Source: Streptomyces sp. V4I2
GTDB taxonomy: Bacteria > Actinomycetota > Actinomycetes > Streptomycetales > Streptomycetaceae
Assembly: GCF_030817655.1 (NCBI RefSeq)
Contig: NZ_JAUSZM010000003.1
Span: forward strand, 6,944,001 to 7,008,000
Length of the DNA stretch: 64,000 nucleotides
Direction of reading: 5' to 3'
Positions 25,162 through 33,298 of the stretch are shown here, one piece after another. The notes under the pieces were generated by a model that was not told the origin of the DNA, made no database searches, and was given only the letters and a program-made list of their open reading frames with translations. Every line of letters begins with the position of its first letter. Position 1 is the first letter of the stretch. The position numbers and the translations under genes are program-made.

Positions 25162-26280
25162 GTGACGGAACGTTCTGGGGGGACGGGGATGGAAGCGGAG
25201 CAGAAGCCCGAGGAGGGTGAGACACCTGCGGTCGCCGATGGTGAGCAGGCGCCACCGGAACCGAAGAGACGGCGGGCCTGGGTCCGCTGGGTCCGGCGTA
25301 GCGCCCTCGGTCTCGTACTGGTCGTCGTCCTGCCGTTGCTCGCCGGGGAGATCGCCCTCCGTGTGAACTACACCGGCGATCCGGCGGACGGCACGTACAC
25401 CCGCAACAAGGACGCGATCTGGCTCGGCCACGCCTGGGTCGACGGCCGGAAGAAGGACGCCGACGTCTCGGCGCTGGCCCGCCGGCTGGAGAGCACCGGA
25501 ATGCGTGATCTCTACGTTCATTCCGGGCCGCTGGAGCACGACGGCACACTGCCCGAGTCGGCCTACCCGAGAGCGCGTTGGTTCATCGACGCGATGCACC
25601 GCGCCGCACCCGGCATCCGCGTGCAGGCATGGCTCGGTGACGTACTCGCCAGCGAGAGCCCGAACGGCATGCGGCTGGAGCTGCCCGAGACCCGGGCCGC
25701 CGTCGTCGGGTCCGCCCGGCAGATCCTCGCCGTCGGCTTCGACGGCGTGCACTTCGACCTGGAGCCGCTGCACTCGGGCGACCGGAACTACCTCACCCTC
25801 CTCGACTCACTGCGCCCCGTCACCCGCGCGCAGGACGCGCAGTTGTCGATCGCCGCGCACCAGATCGACCCGGTGCCGGCGTTCCACTCCTTCTGGAACG
25901 CGCTCACCGGGCACCCGAAGTGGTGGTCGCAGGAGTTCTTCGGACAGGTCGCGCGCCGGGTCGACCAGATCGCGGTGATGTCGTACGACACGATCCAGCC
26001 GTTGGAGAGCACGTACGGCGGCTATGTCGCCCAGCAGACCGCGCTGGCCCTGGAGGTCACTCCGCACTCCACCGACCTGCTCATGGGGCTGCCCTTCTAC
26101 CACGAGAACCGGTTCGGTCACTGGAATCACGCCGAGACCGCCGCCGCCGCGGTCCGGGGAGTCCGGCTGGGCCTGTCCCGCACGGACGCGGCCCGCGCCA
26201 ACTTCGGCGTCGCCGCGTACGTGGACTTCGCGGCCACGGAGGAGGACTGGACGGCGTACCGGGAGGGCTGGGTGCGCTGA
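25162..26280 (+). CDS. Membrane-anchored GH18-like protein
   Basis: A 372-residue protein. An acidic cytoplasmic start is followed by a basic patch and one membrane span (about 49-68), so the rest is outside. The outer domain looks like a TIM barrel of the glycoside hydrolase 18 superfamily: DGVHFDLEPL matches the DxxDxE catalytic strand motif (last acid E), and QIAVMSYDT resembles the MxYD motif. It could cleave or bind a cell-wall or chitin-like glycan. GTG 25162 sits behind a GGGGAGGGG site and is preferred to ATG 25189. Confidence 0.72.
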   Translation: MTERSGGTGMEAEQKPEEGETPAVADGEQAPPEPKRRRAWVRWVRRSALGLVLVVVLPLLAGEIALRVNYTGDPADGTYTRNKDAIWLGHAWVDGRKKDADVSALARRLESTGMRDLYVHSGPLEHDGTLPESAYPRARWFIDAMHRAAPGIRVQAWLGDVLASESPNGMRLELPETRAAVVGSARQILAVGFDGVHFDLEPLHSGDRNYLTLLDSLRPVTRAQDAQLSIAAHQIDPVPAFHSFWNALTGHPKWWSQEFFGQVARRVDQIAVMSYDTIQPLESTYGGYVAQQTALALEVTPHSTDLLMGLPFYHENRFGHWNHAETAAAAVRGVRLGLSRTDAARANFGVAAYVDFAATEEDWTAYREGWVR

Positions 26281-26329
26281 GGACTCGGCGCTGAGAATCC
26301 GGCGCTGAGAATCCGGCGCTGAGGACCCG
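26274..26329. repeat. Four tandem 14-bp units starting in a stop codon
   Basis: GCGCTGAGGACTCG, then GCGCTGAGAATCCG twice, then GCGCTGAGGACCCG lie in tandem. The first unit contains the final codon and TGA of the GH18-like gene, and the others follow in the 3' untranslated region. The array looks like slippage amplification. Confidence 0.85.
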
Positions 26330-26381
26330 GCCGCCCTGGAATCCGGCTGCGGCCGGGTCCCGCCGGTGCGAGCATCCGACG

Positions 26382-27386
26382 ATGACCACCACCCGCAGGC
26401 CCCTCACCCGCGACGACCTCACCCCCCTCGCCCGGGCGGCGACCGGCCCCCACCGCACCCTCGCCGCCGTCGCCCGGCTGCGCGGCGGCTCCAAGAAGGG
26501 CGTCTACCGGCTGACCTTCGACGACGACTCGACGGCCGTCGCCTACGTCTGGTCGGCGGACGAGGACTACTGGGACGCCGGGCCCTTGGACCCGCGCGAC
26601 CCCTTCTCCCACGGGACCGGCTTCGGCCTGTTCACCGCGGCGCACGACCGGCTGGCCGCCGCCGGCGTGCGCACGCCCCGGCTGCTGTACGCCGACGCCA
26701 CGCACACGCATCTCCCGGCGGACACTGCGGTCGTCGAGGACCTGCGGGGCGGGAGCCTGGAGGAGGCGCTGGAGCGGGACCCGGCCCTGGGGCGCGCCTG
26801 TCTCCAGAGACTGGCCGCACAGCTCACCGAGCTCCACGCGCACGAGGCGCCGGCCTTCGGCAAGGTCGCCCTCGTCGACAGCGGCGGTGAGTCGTCCGCG
26901 AGCTCCTGCGAGCAGCGCGTGACCGAGGGCGCCCTGCGGGACATCGCCGAAGTCGCTGCGAGAGACGCCCGGATCACCGCCGTACAGGAAGAACTGGCGG
27001 ACACGGTACGAGAGCTGGCCTCCGCCGTCCGCCCCCGCTCCCGGTACTCCCTCATCCACGGCGAACTCGGCCCGGACCACGTCCTGTTGGACACGGACGG
27101 CACCCCCGCCCTGATCGACATCGAGGGCCTCATGTACTTCGACGCGGAGTGGGAGCACGTCTTCCTCCGGATCCGCTTCCGCCGTCACTACGACACTCTC
27201 CGCGCCCCCGGCCTGGACGAGGACCGCCTCCGCCTCTACCGCCTGGCCATGCACCTGTCCCTGGTGGCCGGGCCCCTGCGCCTCCTCGACGGCGACTTCC
27301 CGAACCCGGAGCCGATGCGGGACATCGCCGAGCACAATCTGCGCCGGGCCCTGGAGCTGACCGGAGGCCGCGGCGGGACGAGGTGA
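26382..27386 (+). CDS. APH/ChoK-fold phosphotransferase-like protein with altered catalytic motif
   Basis: A 334-residue protein of the aminoglycoside/choline phosphotransferase fold: nucleotide-binding N-lobe (RGGSKKGVYRLTF, VAYVW), then IHGELGPDHVLLDTDG and ALIDIEGLMYFDAEWE in the C-lobe. Canonical members have HGDLxxxN and a DFxx motif. Here the catalytic Asp is Glu, the Asn is His, and the metal-binding segment reads DIEG. It may be an atypical kinase or a non-catalytic binder. ATG at 26382. No operon partner is evident. Confidence 0.75.
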   Translation: MTTTRRPLTRDDLTPLARAATGPHRTLAAVARLRGGSKKGVYRLTFDDDSTAVAYVWSADEDYWDAGPLDPRDPFSHGTGFGLFTAAHDRLAAAGVRTPRLLYADATHTHLPADTAVVEDLRGGSLEEALERDPALGRACLQRLAAQLTELHAHEAPAFGKVALVDSGGESSASSCEQRVTEGALRDIAEVAARDARITAVQEELADTVRELASAVRPRSRYSLIHGELGPDHVLLDTDGTPALIDIEGLMYFDAEWEHVFLRIRFRRHYDTLRAPGLDEDRLRLYRLAMHLSLVAGPLRLLDGDFPNPEPMRDIAEHNLRRALELTGGRGGTR

Positions 27387-27477
27387 ACATCCGGTGACCC
27401 AGACGTCATGTGCGCTTTGCCCGCAGGGGCTCTTCCGTTGGTTGTGAGCGGACTGTGGGCGGCCCTACCGTCCACGG

Positions 27478-28455
27478 ATGCGAGCGCTACTCACCAGCAA
27501 GGCTGCCCGGCGTGCCCTGCGGCCGATCGTCGAACTCATCGACCAGCGCATCGAGCGCCAGGTCCGCCGTGCCGTCACGAACACCGTCACGAACACTGTC
27601 GGGAAACCCGCCGGGAACACCCTGGCGAGCACCACCGGAACTCCCGCGCCGGACGCGTTGCAGGAGGAACTGAAGAAGCTGCGCAGCCGCCAGCGCCCCC
27701 TGGAACTGTTCTTCGACGGGACCGGGCGCGGGGCGTCCCGGCTGCCGTCCGCGCCCCACCTCAACCGCACGATCGCGGAGCTGGCGCAGGTGACCGGGGA
27801 CAAGGAGGGTGCCGAGCGCAATGTCGCTCAGGCCTTCCGACTGCTCATCGCGATGGAGGCGCTGGGGGTCGGGCGGATCGCCGGCGGCACCATGAACATC
27901 GTCGGCAAGCTGTCCGCCGTACCGCTGCTGGACCCGCCGAACGACGAGGTCCTGGAGATCGGCACCCTGTACGGCATGTTCGGCGCGGCGCTGATCCGGA
28001 TGATGGAGCGGGCGGGGCGTGACCCGAAGCTGACGATCGTCGACCCGCTCGCGGGGTCGCAGTTGCAGCCCGGCACCACCATGGGGGACGACGCCTCGGG
28101 CACCCCCGTGCAGGGGGCCGCGGTGCGGATCAACCTGGCCCTGGCGGGCGCGGCCGGGACCGCGGCCCGGATCCAGCAGGGCTTCTCCGAGGACCCCGAG
28201 GTGCGCGCCCTGGTCTCCGACCGCTCCTACGGCGTGGTCATCGTCGACGGCGACCACTCCGCCGCCGGTGTGGCGGCTGACCTGGAGTGGGCCGAGCAGA
28301 TCGTCGCGCCCGGCGGCATCGTCGTCCTTGACGACTTCGGGCACCCCAAGTGGCCCGGCATCAAGGAGGCCTTCGAGAAGCACATGGCCACCGAGACCCG
28401 GTTCACCTTCCTCGGCCAGGTCGCGCACTCGGGCTATCTGCGGGCAGAGGCCTGA
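27478..28455 (+). CDS. Class I SAM-dependent methyltransferase
   Basis: A 325-residue protein. An amphipathic N-terminal region contains a repeated VTNTVTNTVG stretch and a charged coil (to about 90). The C-terminal Rossmann domain of the Methyltransf_24 type has motif I VLEIGTLYGMFGAAL, an acidic loop TIVDPLAG, VVIVDGDHS and GGIVVLDDFGHP. Substrates of this group are often sugars or natural products, but none is indicated by the neighbours. ATG start at 27478. Confidence 0.82.
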   Translation: MRALLTSKAARRALRPIVELIDQRIERQVRRAVTNTVTNTVGKPAGNTLASTTGTPAPDALQEELKKLRSRQRPLELFFDGTGRGASRLPSAPHLNRTIAELAQVTGDKEGAERNVAQAFRLLIAMEALGVGRIAGGTMNIVGKLSAVPLLDPPNDEVLEIGTLYGMFGAALIRMMERAGRDPKLTIVDPLAGSQLQPGTTMGDDASGTPVQGAAVRINLALAGAAGTAARIQQGFSEDPEVRALVSDRSYGVVIVDGDHSAAGVAADLEWAEQIVAPGGIVVLDDFGHPKWPGIKEAFEKHMATETRFTFLGQVAHSGYLRAEA

Positions 28456-28519
28456 GGCGGTTGTTCGTCCGGAACGGCGCGGCAGGCGAGCCTGGTGCGG
28501 CCCCGGCCCTCGTGGGACG

Positions 28520-28843
28520 ATGACCGTCATGCACATGTACCTGGTGGTCGCGGGCGCGCTGGTCGTGGCGCTGATGGCGGGGTTCGGTATCGCGGGCATC
28601 ACGAGAGGCTGGGTGCTGCCGTTGGGCCGGCACCGGATCCTGCGGCCGAAGCTGTGGGGGTACGGCCAGCTGCTCGGCGCGGTCGGCGCGTCCCTGTGGA
28701 TGTTCCTCGGCGTGTTCCCCGCCAGGTTCGACGCGCTCGCGCTCCTCGGCTGGTTCGTGTTCATGGGGAGCCTGGGTATTCAGATGCTGGCCCAGCGCCC
28801 CGGCCGTACTCCAGTCCTGCCCGCTACGAACTCCGCCTCCTGA
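28520..28843 (+). CDS. Small three-span membrane protein
   Basis: A 107-residue hydrophobic protein with three predicted spans (about 6-27, 47-69, 75-95) and no recognised domain. The ATG at 28520 has only a weak GTGGGACG upstream, and ATG 28529 is an alternative. Its 3' end overlaps the convergent sdhB-like gene by 20 bp. Confidence 0.6.
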   Translation: MTVMHMYLVVAGALVVALMAGFGIAGITRGWVLPLGRHRILRPKLWGYGQLLGAVGASLWMFLGVFPARFDALALLGWFVFMGSLGIQMLAQRPGRTPVLPATNSAS

Positions 28844-29594
28844 TCTTCGACCCCAGCCATACCAGCGGGTCGTACTTGCGGTCGACGGCCCGTTCCTTCA
28901 AGGGGATCAGCGCGTTGTCCGTGATCTTGATGCCCTCGGGGCAGACCTCCGTGCAGCACTTGGTGATGTTGCAGTAGCCGAGGCCGTGCTCGTCCTGGGC
29001 CGTCTGCTTCCGGTCGAGCCCGGCCTCCGCCGCCGCGTCCAGCGGGTGCATGTCCAGTTCCGCGACCCGCATCAGGAAGCGCGGGCCCGCGAAGGCCGTC
29101 TTGTTCTCCTCGTGGTCGCGGACCACATGGCACGTGTCCTGGCACAGGAAGCACTCGATGCACTTGCGGAACTCCTGCGACCGGTCCACGTCCTCCTGCA
29201 TCATCCGGTACTCGCCGGCGGCGAGCTTCTCCGGCGGCACGAAGGCCGGGACCTCGCGCGCCTTCGTGTAGTTGAAGCCGACGTCCGTGACGAGATCCCG
29301 TACGACCGGGAAGGCGCGCAGCGGAGTGACGGTGATCGTTTCCTCAGGGGTGAACACCGACATGCGGGTCATGCACAGCAGCCGGGGACGCCCGTTGATC
29401 TCCGCCGAGCACGAGCCGCACTTGCCCGCCTTGCAGTTCCAGCGCACGGCGAGGTCGGGGGCCTGCGTCGCCTGGATGCGGTGGATGATGTCGAGGACGA
29501 CCTCGCCCTCGTTCACCTCGACCTTGAAGTCCTCGAGCCCGCCGCCCTGCACGTCACCCCGCCACACCTTGAACTGGGCCGTGTAGCCGCTCAT
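28824..29594 (-). CDS. sdhB: Succinate dehydrogenase/fumarate reductase iron-sulfur subunit
   Basis: A 256-residue SdhB/FrdB subunit. The ferredoxin domain holds the [2Fe-2S] cysteines C54, C59, C62 and C74. The C-terminal domain has CIECFLCQDTC (145-155) and CCTEVCP (213-218), plus C208, for the [4Fe-4S] and [3Fe-4S] clusters. It passes electrons between the flavoprotein and quinone at the membrane. Its ATG overlaps the flavoprotein stop (ATGA), and it is the last gene of the minus-strand operon. Confidence 0.93.
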   Translation of the reverse strand: MSGYTAQFKVWRGDVQGGGLEDFKVEVNEGEVVLDIIHRIQATQAPDLAVRWNCKAGKCGSCSAEINGRPRLLCMTRMSVFTPEETITVTPLRAFPVVRDLVTDVGFNYTKAREVPAFVPPEKLAAGEYRMMQEDVDRSQEFRKCIECFLCQDTCHVVRDHEENKTAFAGPRFLMRVAELDMHPLDAAAEAGLDRKQTAQDEHGLGYCNITKCCTEVCPEGIKITDNALIPLKERAVDRKYDPLVWLGSKIRRRSS

Positions 29595-31525
29595 TCGTAC
29601 AGCTCCTCTTCGGCGAGGTACTTGACCAGCTCCTCCTTGTCGAAGAGGGCGAGCAGGTCGGGGCGGATGGGGTCGGTGGACTCACGGGAGAGGTCGATCT
29701 GGCCGCGCACCGGGTCGGTGGCCGCCAGGCCCTCGGTGGGATCGGTGAGCCGGCACAGGAGGTTGACGGGGCGCCACTTGCGGTCCATCGCCGGATGGTC
29801 CTCGCGGGTGTGCCCGCCGCGCGACTCCGTGCGCTCCAGCGCGGCCCGCGCCACGCACTCGCTGACCAGGAGCATGTTCCTGAGGTCCAGCGCGAGATGC
29901 CAGCCCGGGTTGAACTGGCGGTGGCCCTCGACACCGGCCCGGCGGGCCCGTACGCGCAGCTGGGCCAGCTTCTCCAGGGCCTGCCGCATCTCCGCCTCGC
30001 GGCGGATGATGCCGACGAGGTCGTTCATGGTCTGCTGGAGTTCCTGGTGGAGGGTGTACGGGTTCTCCGGCGGCCCCCCGGCAGGCTCCAGACCCTCCGC
30101 CGAGAACGGCCGCAAGGCCTCCGCCGCCGCCGTGTCGACCTGGGTGTCGTCCACGGGCGGGCGGTGAGGCCCGAGCCCGGTCGCGTAGTCCGCCGCGTGC
30201 CACCCCGCTCGCCGGCCGAACACCAGCAGGTCGGACAGGGAGTTGCCGCCCAGGCGGTTGGAGCCGTGCATGCCGCCCGCGACCTCACCGGCCGCGAACA
30301 GGCCCGGCACCCCGCGCGCGGCCGCCGTGTCCGACTCGACGGCGATGCCGCCCATCACGTAGTGACAGGTGGGCCCGACCTCCATGGGCTCCGCCGTGAT
30401 GTCGACGTCGGCGAGCTCCTTGAACTGGTGGTACATGGACGGCAGCCGGCGCCGGATGACCTCGCCGGGCATCCGCGTCGACACGTCGAGGAACACGCCG
30501 CCGTGCGGGGAGCCGCGGCCCGCCTTCACCTCGGAGTTGATCGCGCGGGCCACCTCGTCACGGGGGAGCAGTTCCGGCGGGCGCCGGTTGTGGTCCGGGT
30601 CCTCGTACCAGCGGTCGCCCTCGTCCTCCGACTGCGCGTACTTCTCCTTGAAGACGTCCGGGATGTAGTCGAACATGAACCGCTTGCCCTCGGAGTTGCG
30701 CAGCACGCCCCCGTCGCCGCGCACCGACTCCGTGACGAGGATGCCCTTCACCGACGGCGGCCAGACCATGCCCGTCGGGTGGAACTGCACGAACTCCATG
30801 TTCAGCAGGGGAGCCCCGGCCAGCAGGGCCAGCGCGTGGCCGTCGCCCGTGTACTCCCACGAGTTCGACGTCACCTTGAAGGACTTGCCGATGCCGCCGG
30901 TCGCGATCACCACGGCGGGCGCTTCGAGGACGAAGAAGCGGCCGGTCTCCCGGTCGTAGGCGAAGACGCCGGACACCCGCGAGCCGTCCTTGAGGATTCG
31001 GGTGACCGTGCACTCCTGGTACACCTTCAGGCGCGACTCGTAGTCGCCGGTCTCCCGGTGGTCCTCCTGCTGGAGCGCGACGATCTTCTGCTGGAGCGTG
31101 CGGATCAGCTCCAGACCCGTACGGTCGCCGACATGCGCCAGGCGCGGGTACTCGTGACCACCGAAGTTGCGCTGCGAGATCCGGCCGTCCTTCGTACGGT
31201 CGAAGAGGGCGCCCCAGGTCTCCAGCTCCCACACCCGCTGCGGGGCCTCCTGCGCGTGCAGTTCGGCCATCCGCCACTGGTTGAGGAACTTCCCGCCGCG
31301 CATGGTGTCGCGGAAGTGGACCTGCCAGTTGTCGCCGGAGTTGACGTTGCCCATCGCCGCCGCGATGCCGCCCTCGGCCATCACCGTGTGCGCCTTGCCG
31401 AACAGCGACTTGCAGATCACGGCCGTACGGGCACCGCGCTCGCGTGCCTCGATGGCGGCGCGCAGCCCGGCTCCGCCGGCGCCGACCACGACGACGTCCC
31501 ATTCCTGCCGGTCGACCACGGACAT
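29591..31525 (-). CDS. sdhA: Succinate dehydrogenase/fumarate reductase flavoprotein subunit
   Basis: A 644-residue flavoprotein. The FAD dinucleotide motif GAGGAGLRAAIEARERG is near the N-terminus. The covalent-flavin histidine segment AHTVMAEGGIAAAMG follows, then HPTGM, RLGGNSLSDLLVFGRRAG and the C-terminal helical domain with TREDHP. It interconverts succinate and fumarate. ATG 31525 shares one base with the anchor-subunit stop (TGATG), so the three genes are translationally coupled in the order anchor, flavoprotein, iron-sulfur. Confidence 0.93.
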   Translation of the reverse strand: MSVVDRQEWDVVVVGAGGAGLRAAIEARERGARTAVICKSLFGKAHTVMAEGGIAAAMGNVNSGDNWQVHFRDTMRGGKFLNQWRMAELHAQEAPQRVWELETWGALFDRTKDGRISQRNFGGHEYPRLAHVGDRTGLELIRTLQQKIVALQQEDHRETGDYESRLKVYQECTVTRILKDGSRVSGVFAYDRETGRFFVLEAPAVVIATGGIGKSFKVTSNSWEYTGDGHALALLAGAPLLNMEFVQFHPTGMVWPPSVKGILVTESVRGDGGVLRNSEGKRFMFDYIPDVFKEKYAQSEDEGDRWYEDPDHNRRPPELLPRDEVARAINSEVKAGRGSPHGGVFLDVSTRMPGEVIRRRLPSMYHQFKELADVDITAEPMEVGPTCHYVMGGIAVESDTAAARGVPGLFAAGEVAGGMHGSNRLGGNSLSDLLVFGRRAGWHAADYATGLGPHRPPVDDTQVDTAAAEALRPFSAEGLEPAGGPPENPYTLHQELQQTMNDLVGIIRREAEMRQALEKLAQLRVRARRAGVEGHRQFNPGWHLALDLRNMLLVSECVARAALERTESRGGHTREDHPAMDRKWRPVNLLCRLTDPTEGLAATDPVRGQIDLSRESTDPIRPDLLALFDKEELVKYLAEEELYE

Positions 31526-32364
31526 CAGAACAACCTCGGATCGTCGAAGGCCCCGGACGCGACCAGGTACACGTAGAAGTCGGCGAGCGCCACGCTCACC
31601 AACGACGCCCAGGCGAGCAGCATGTGCCGGGCGTTGAGCTTCCCGACCCACTGCCACATCCGGTAGCGCACGGGGTGCCTGGAGAAGTGCTTGAGCTTGC
31701 CGCCGACGATGTGCCGGCAGGAGTGGCAGGAGATCGTGTACGCCCAGATCAGCACGATGTTGACCAGGAAGACCAGGGTGCCGAGGCCCATGTGGCCCCA
31801 CTCGTAGTGCTCGTCGCGGAAGGCGAGCACGGTGTCGTAGGTCAGGATCCCGGCGACGACGATCGCGGCGTAGAAGAAGTACCGGTGGATGTTCTGCAGC
31901 ACCAGCGGGAAGCGCGTCTCACCGGTGTACTTCTTGTGCGGCTCGGCCACCGCGCAGGCCGGCGGGGACGCCCAGAAGCCCCGGTAGTAGGCCTTGCGGT
32001 AGTAGTAGCAGGTCAGGCGGAAGCCGAGCGGGAAGATCAGGATGATGATCGCGGGCGAGATGCCCCACCAGCCGCCGAAGAGGTCCCAGTTGGGACCGGC
32101 GCGCATCGCGTCGCAGTTCTCCGCCAGACACGGCGAGTAGAACGGCGAGACGTACGGCGCCGCGTAGTAGTCGGCGTTCGCGAACGCCCGCCAGGTCGAG
32201 TACACGATGAACGCGAGCAGACCGGCGGCCGTGGCGGCCGGGGCCAGCCACCAGCGGTCGGTGCGCAGGTGCGGGGCGTCGATCGCGGCGCGCGTACGGG
32301 TGCGTACGCCGCCTTGCTGGTCACTGACGTCCGACGTCCCCTGATCGAGTGATGTTCGCATCAT
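31525..32364 (-). CDS. sdhC: Succinate dehydrogenase/fumarate reductase membrane anchor
   Basis: A 279-residue protein with five predicted spans (about 38-61, 100-120, 150-174, 188-214, 250-270) and several His residues in or near spans (NIHRYFF, SCHSCRH, NARHMLLAW) suited to haem ligation. This single large anchor is the actinobacterial form that replaces separate SdhC and SdhD. It is the first gene of the operon. GGAGGG lies about 12 bp before the first of two adjacent ATGs. The symbol is by role only. Confidence 0.85.
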   Translation of the reverse strand: MMRTSLDQGTSDVSDQQGGVRTRTRAAIDAPHLRTDRWWLAPAATAAGLLAFIVYSTWRAFANADYYAAPYVSPFYSPCLAENCDAMRAGPNWDLFGGWWGISPAIIILIFPLGFRLTCYYYRKAYYRGFWASPPACAVAEPHKKYTGETRFPLVLQNIHRYFFYAAIVVAGILTYDTVLAFRDEHYEWGHMGLGTLVFLVNIVLIWAYTISCHSCRHIVGGKLKHFSRHPVRYRMWQWVGKLNARHMLLAWASLVSVALADFYVYLVASGAFDDPRLF

Positions 32365-32722
32365 CGGCTTGTGGGCCCTCCGGTGATCTCGGCTAGCGTC
32401 TGCGGTGCGATTCGCGACGTCTGGCTGCGGGTCGGCTTCGTTGCCCCTGTCCCACCGGAGAGATGGGCCAGGGCCTCTTCGAAGTCGGTTGCCTCACCAG
32501 GTGATCCGGATCGTGAGGGACCCCGCCCTCCCGGACTTGGACCGCATGCAGGACATGTGTCGCCGCCCGGGGGCGAAAGCGGGCGACCAGTGCGCCCAAG
32601 ACCGTTCGGGGTGTGCCGCCGGACAGGTCTGTTCTGCTCCGGTGCCTAGGAACGGTTCCGTACCAGTGGTCAAGTCCACTCCTTCGAAGTAGCAGTAGAG
32701 GGCGTGACCGGTCGCACCTGAA
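32365..32722. other. 358-bp stretch upstream of the sdh operon
   Basis: This stretch contains the sdh leader and presumably its promoter. A minus-strand frame at 32494-32748 (84 residues, CYFEGVDLTTGTEPF) has weak third-position GC bias and overlaps the next gene, so I do not call it. No hairpin or known site stands out. Confidence 0.4.
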
Positions 32723-33013
32723 TCAGGGGGCGTGCCGGTCGCGGGCACCCAGTCCCTCGTCGTCCGAGTCGATCCACAGTGAGTCGTCGTACGGGGTGTC
32801 GGGGATGGTGACGAGGTCGGGGCGCCTGGGCGCGGCCGGTGCGGAGGCCGCCGCGCGCAGCAGCGCGACGCTCTCGCGCAGGTGGTCGGCGTCGGCGCGG
32901 ACGCGGCGCATGTCGAGCCCGCCGCTGCCGAGCTGCTGCTCCAGACGTCCGACCGACCGGGCCAGATCGTCCAGGCAGCGCTGGACCGATGTCAGTTCGT
33001 CGTGCACGGACAT
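32723..33013 (-). CDS. Small coiled-coil protein, conserved in Streptomyces
   Basis: A 96-residue soluble protein. Residues 1-55 form a probable amphipathic helix/coiled coil (MSVHDELTSVQRCLDDLARSVGRLEQQLG), followed by an Ala/Pro linker and an acidic tail (DSLWIDSDDEGLG). I recognise no domain. It is divergent from the orphan binding-protein gene. GTGAGGTCACG precedes the ATG. Confidence 0.7.
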   Translation of the reverse strand: MSVHDELTSVQRCLDDLARSVGRLEQQLGSGGLDMRRVRADADHLRESVALLRAAASAPAAPRRPDLVTIPDTPYDDSLWIDSDDEGLGARDRHAP

Positions 33014-33298
33014 GACGTGACCTCACTTCCGTGGGCGGTGGTGCCCTGGGCGGCAACGTTCATGCGCCTGCGAGTGTTGCGCGTCACACCGGTCGGTGGG
33101 AAGGGACGTGCACCGATTGGCCGAGGCGTATGGGTGCACTCCGTGGTGCGTTGCGCCGCACGGGTGACCTTCCCGGCCGTGCTCGCCGTGTCGCCGTCCG
33201 TTACCGAACCCTTTCCTCTTCAGTGGCCGCATACATGTGATCAGCTCCATATACCGCCAAAAGTGATCATAACGCCCGCGGCTCCCGGAGGTAAGCAG
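33014..33298. promoter_or_regulatory. Divergent promoter region of the orphan binding protein
   Basis: GTGATCA occurs twice as direct repeats (33237-33243 and 33263-33269), separated by an AT-rich CATATACCGCCAAAAG stretch, 30-60 bp before the lipoprotein start. This is a good candidate regulator site. GGAGGT at 33286-33291 is the Shine-Dalgarno that fixes the ATG at 33299. Confidence 0.5.

Noticed and set aside
26274..26329. Possible CRISPR array
   Set aside because: The units are 14 bp in direct tandem without spacers.
32494..32748. 84-residue minus-strand frame before the sdh operon
   Set aside because: Third-position GC is lower than in neighbours, there is no ribosome-binding site, and it overlaps the 96-residue gene.
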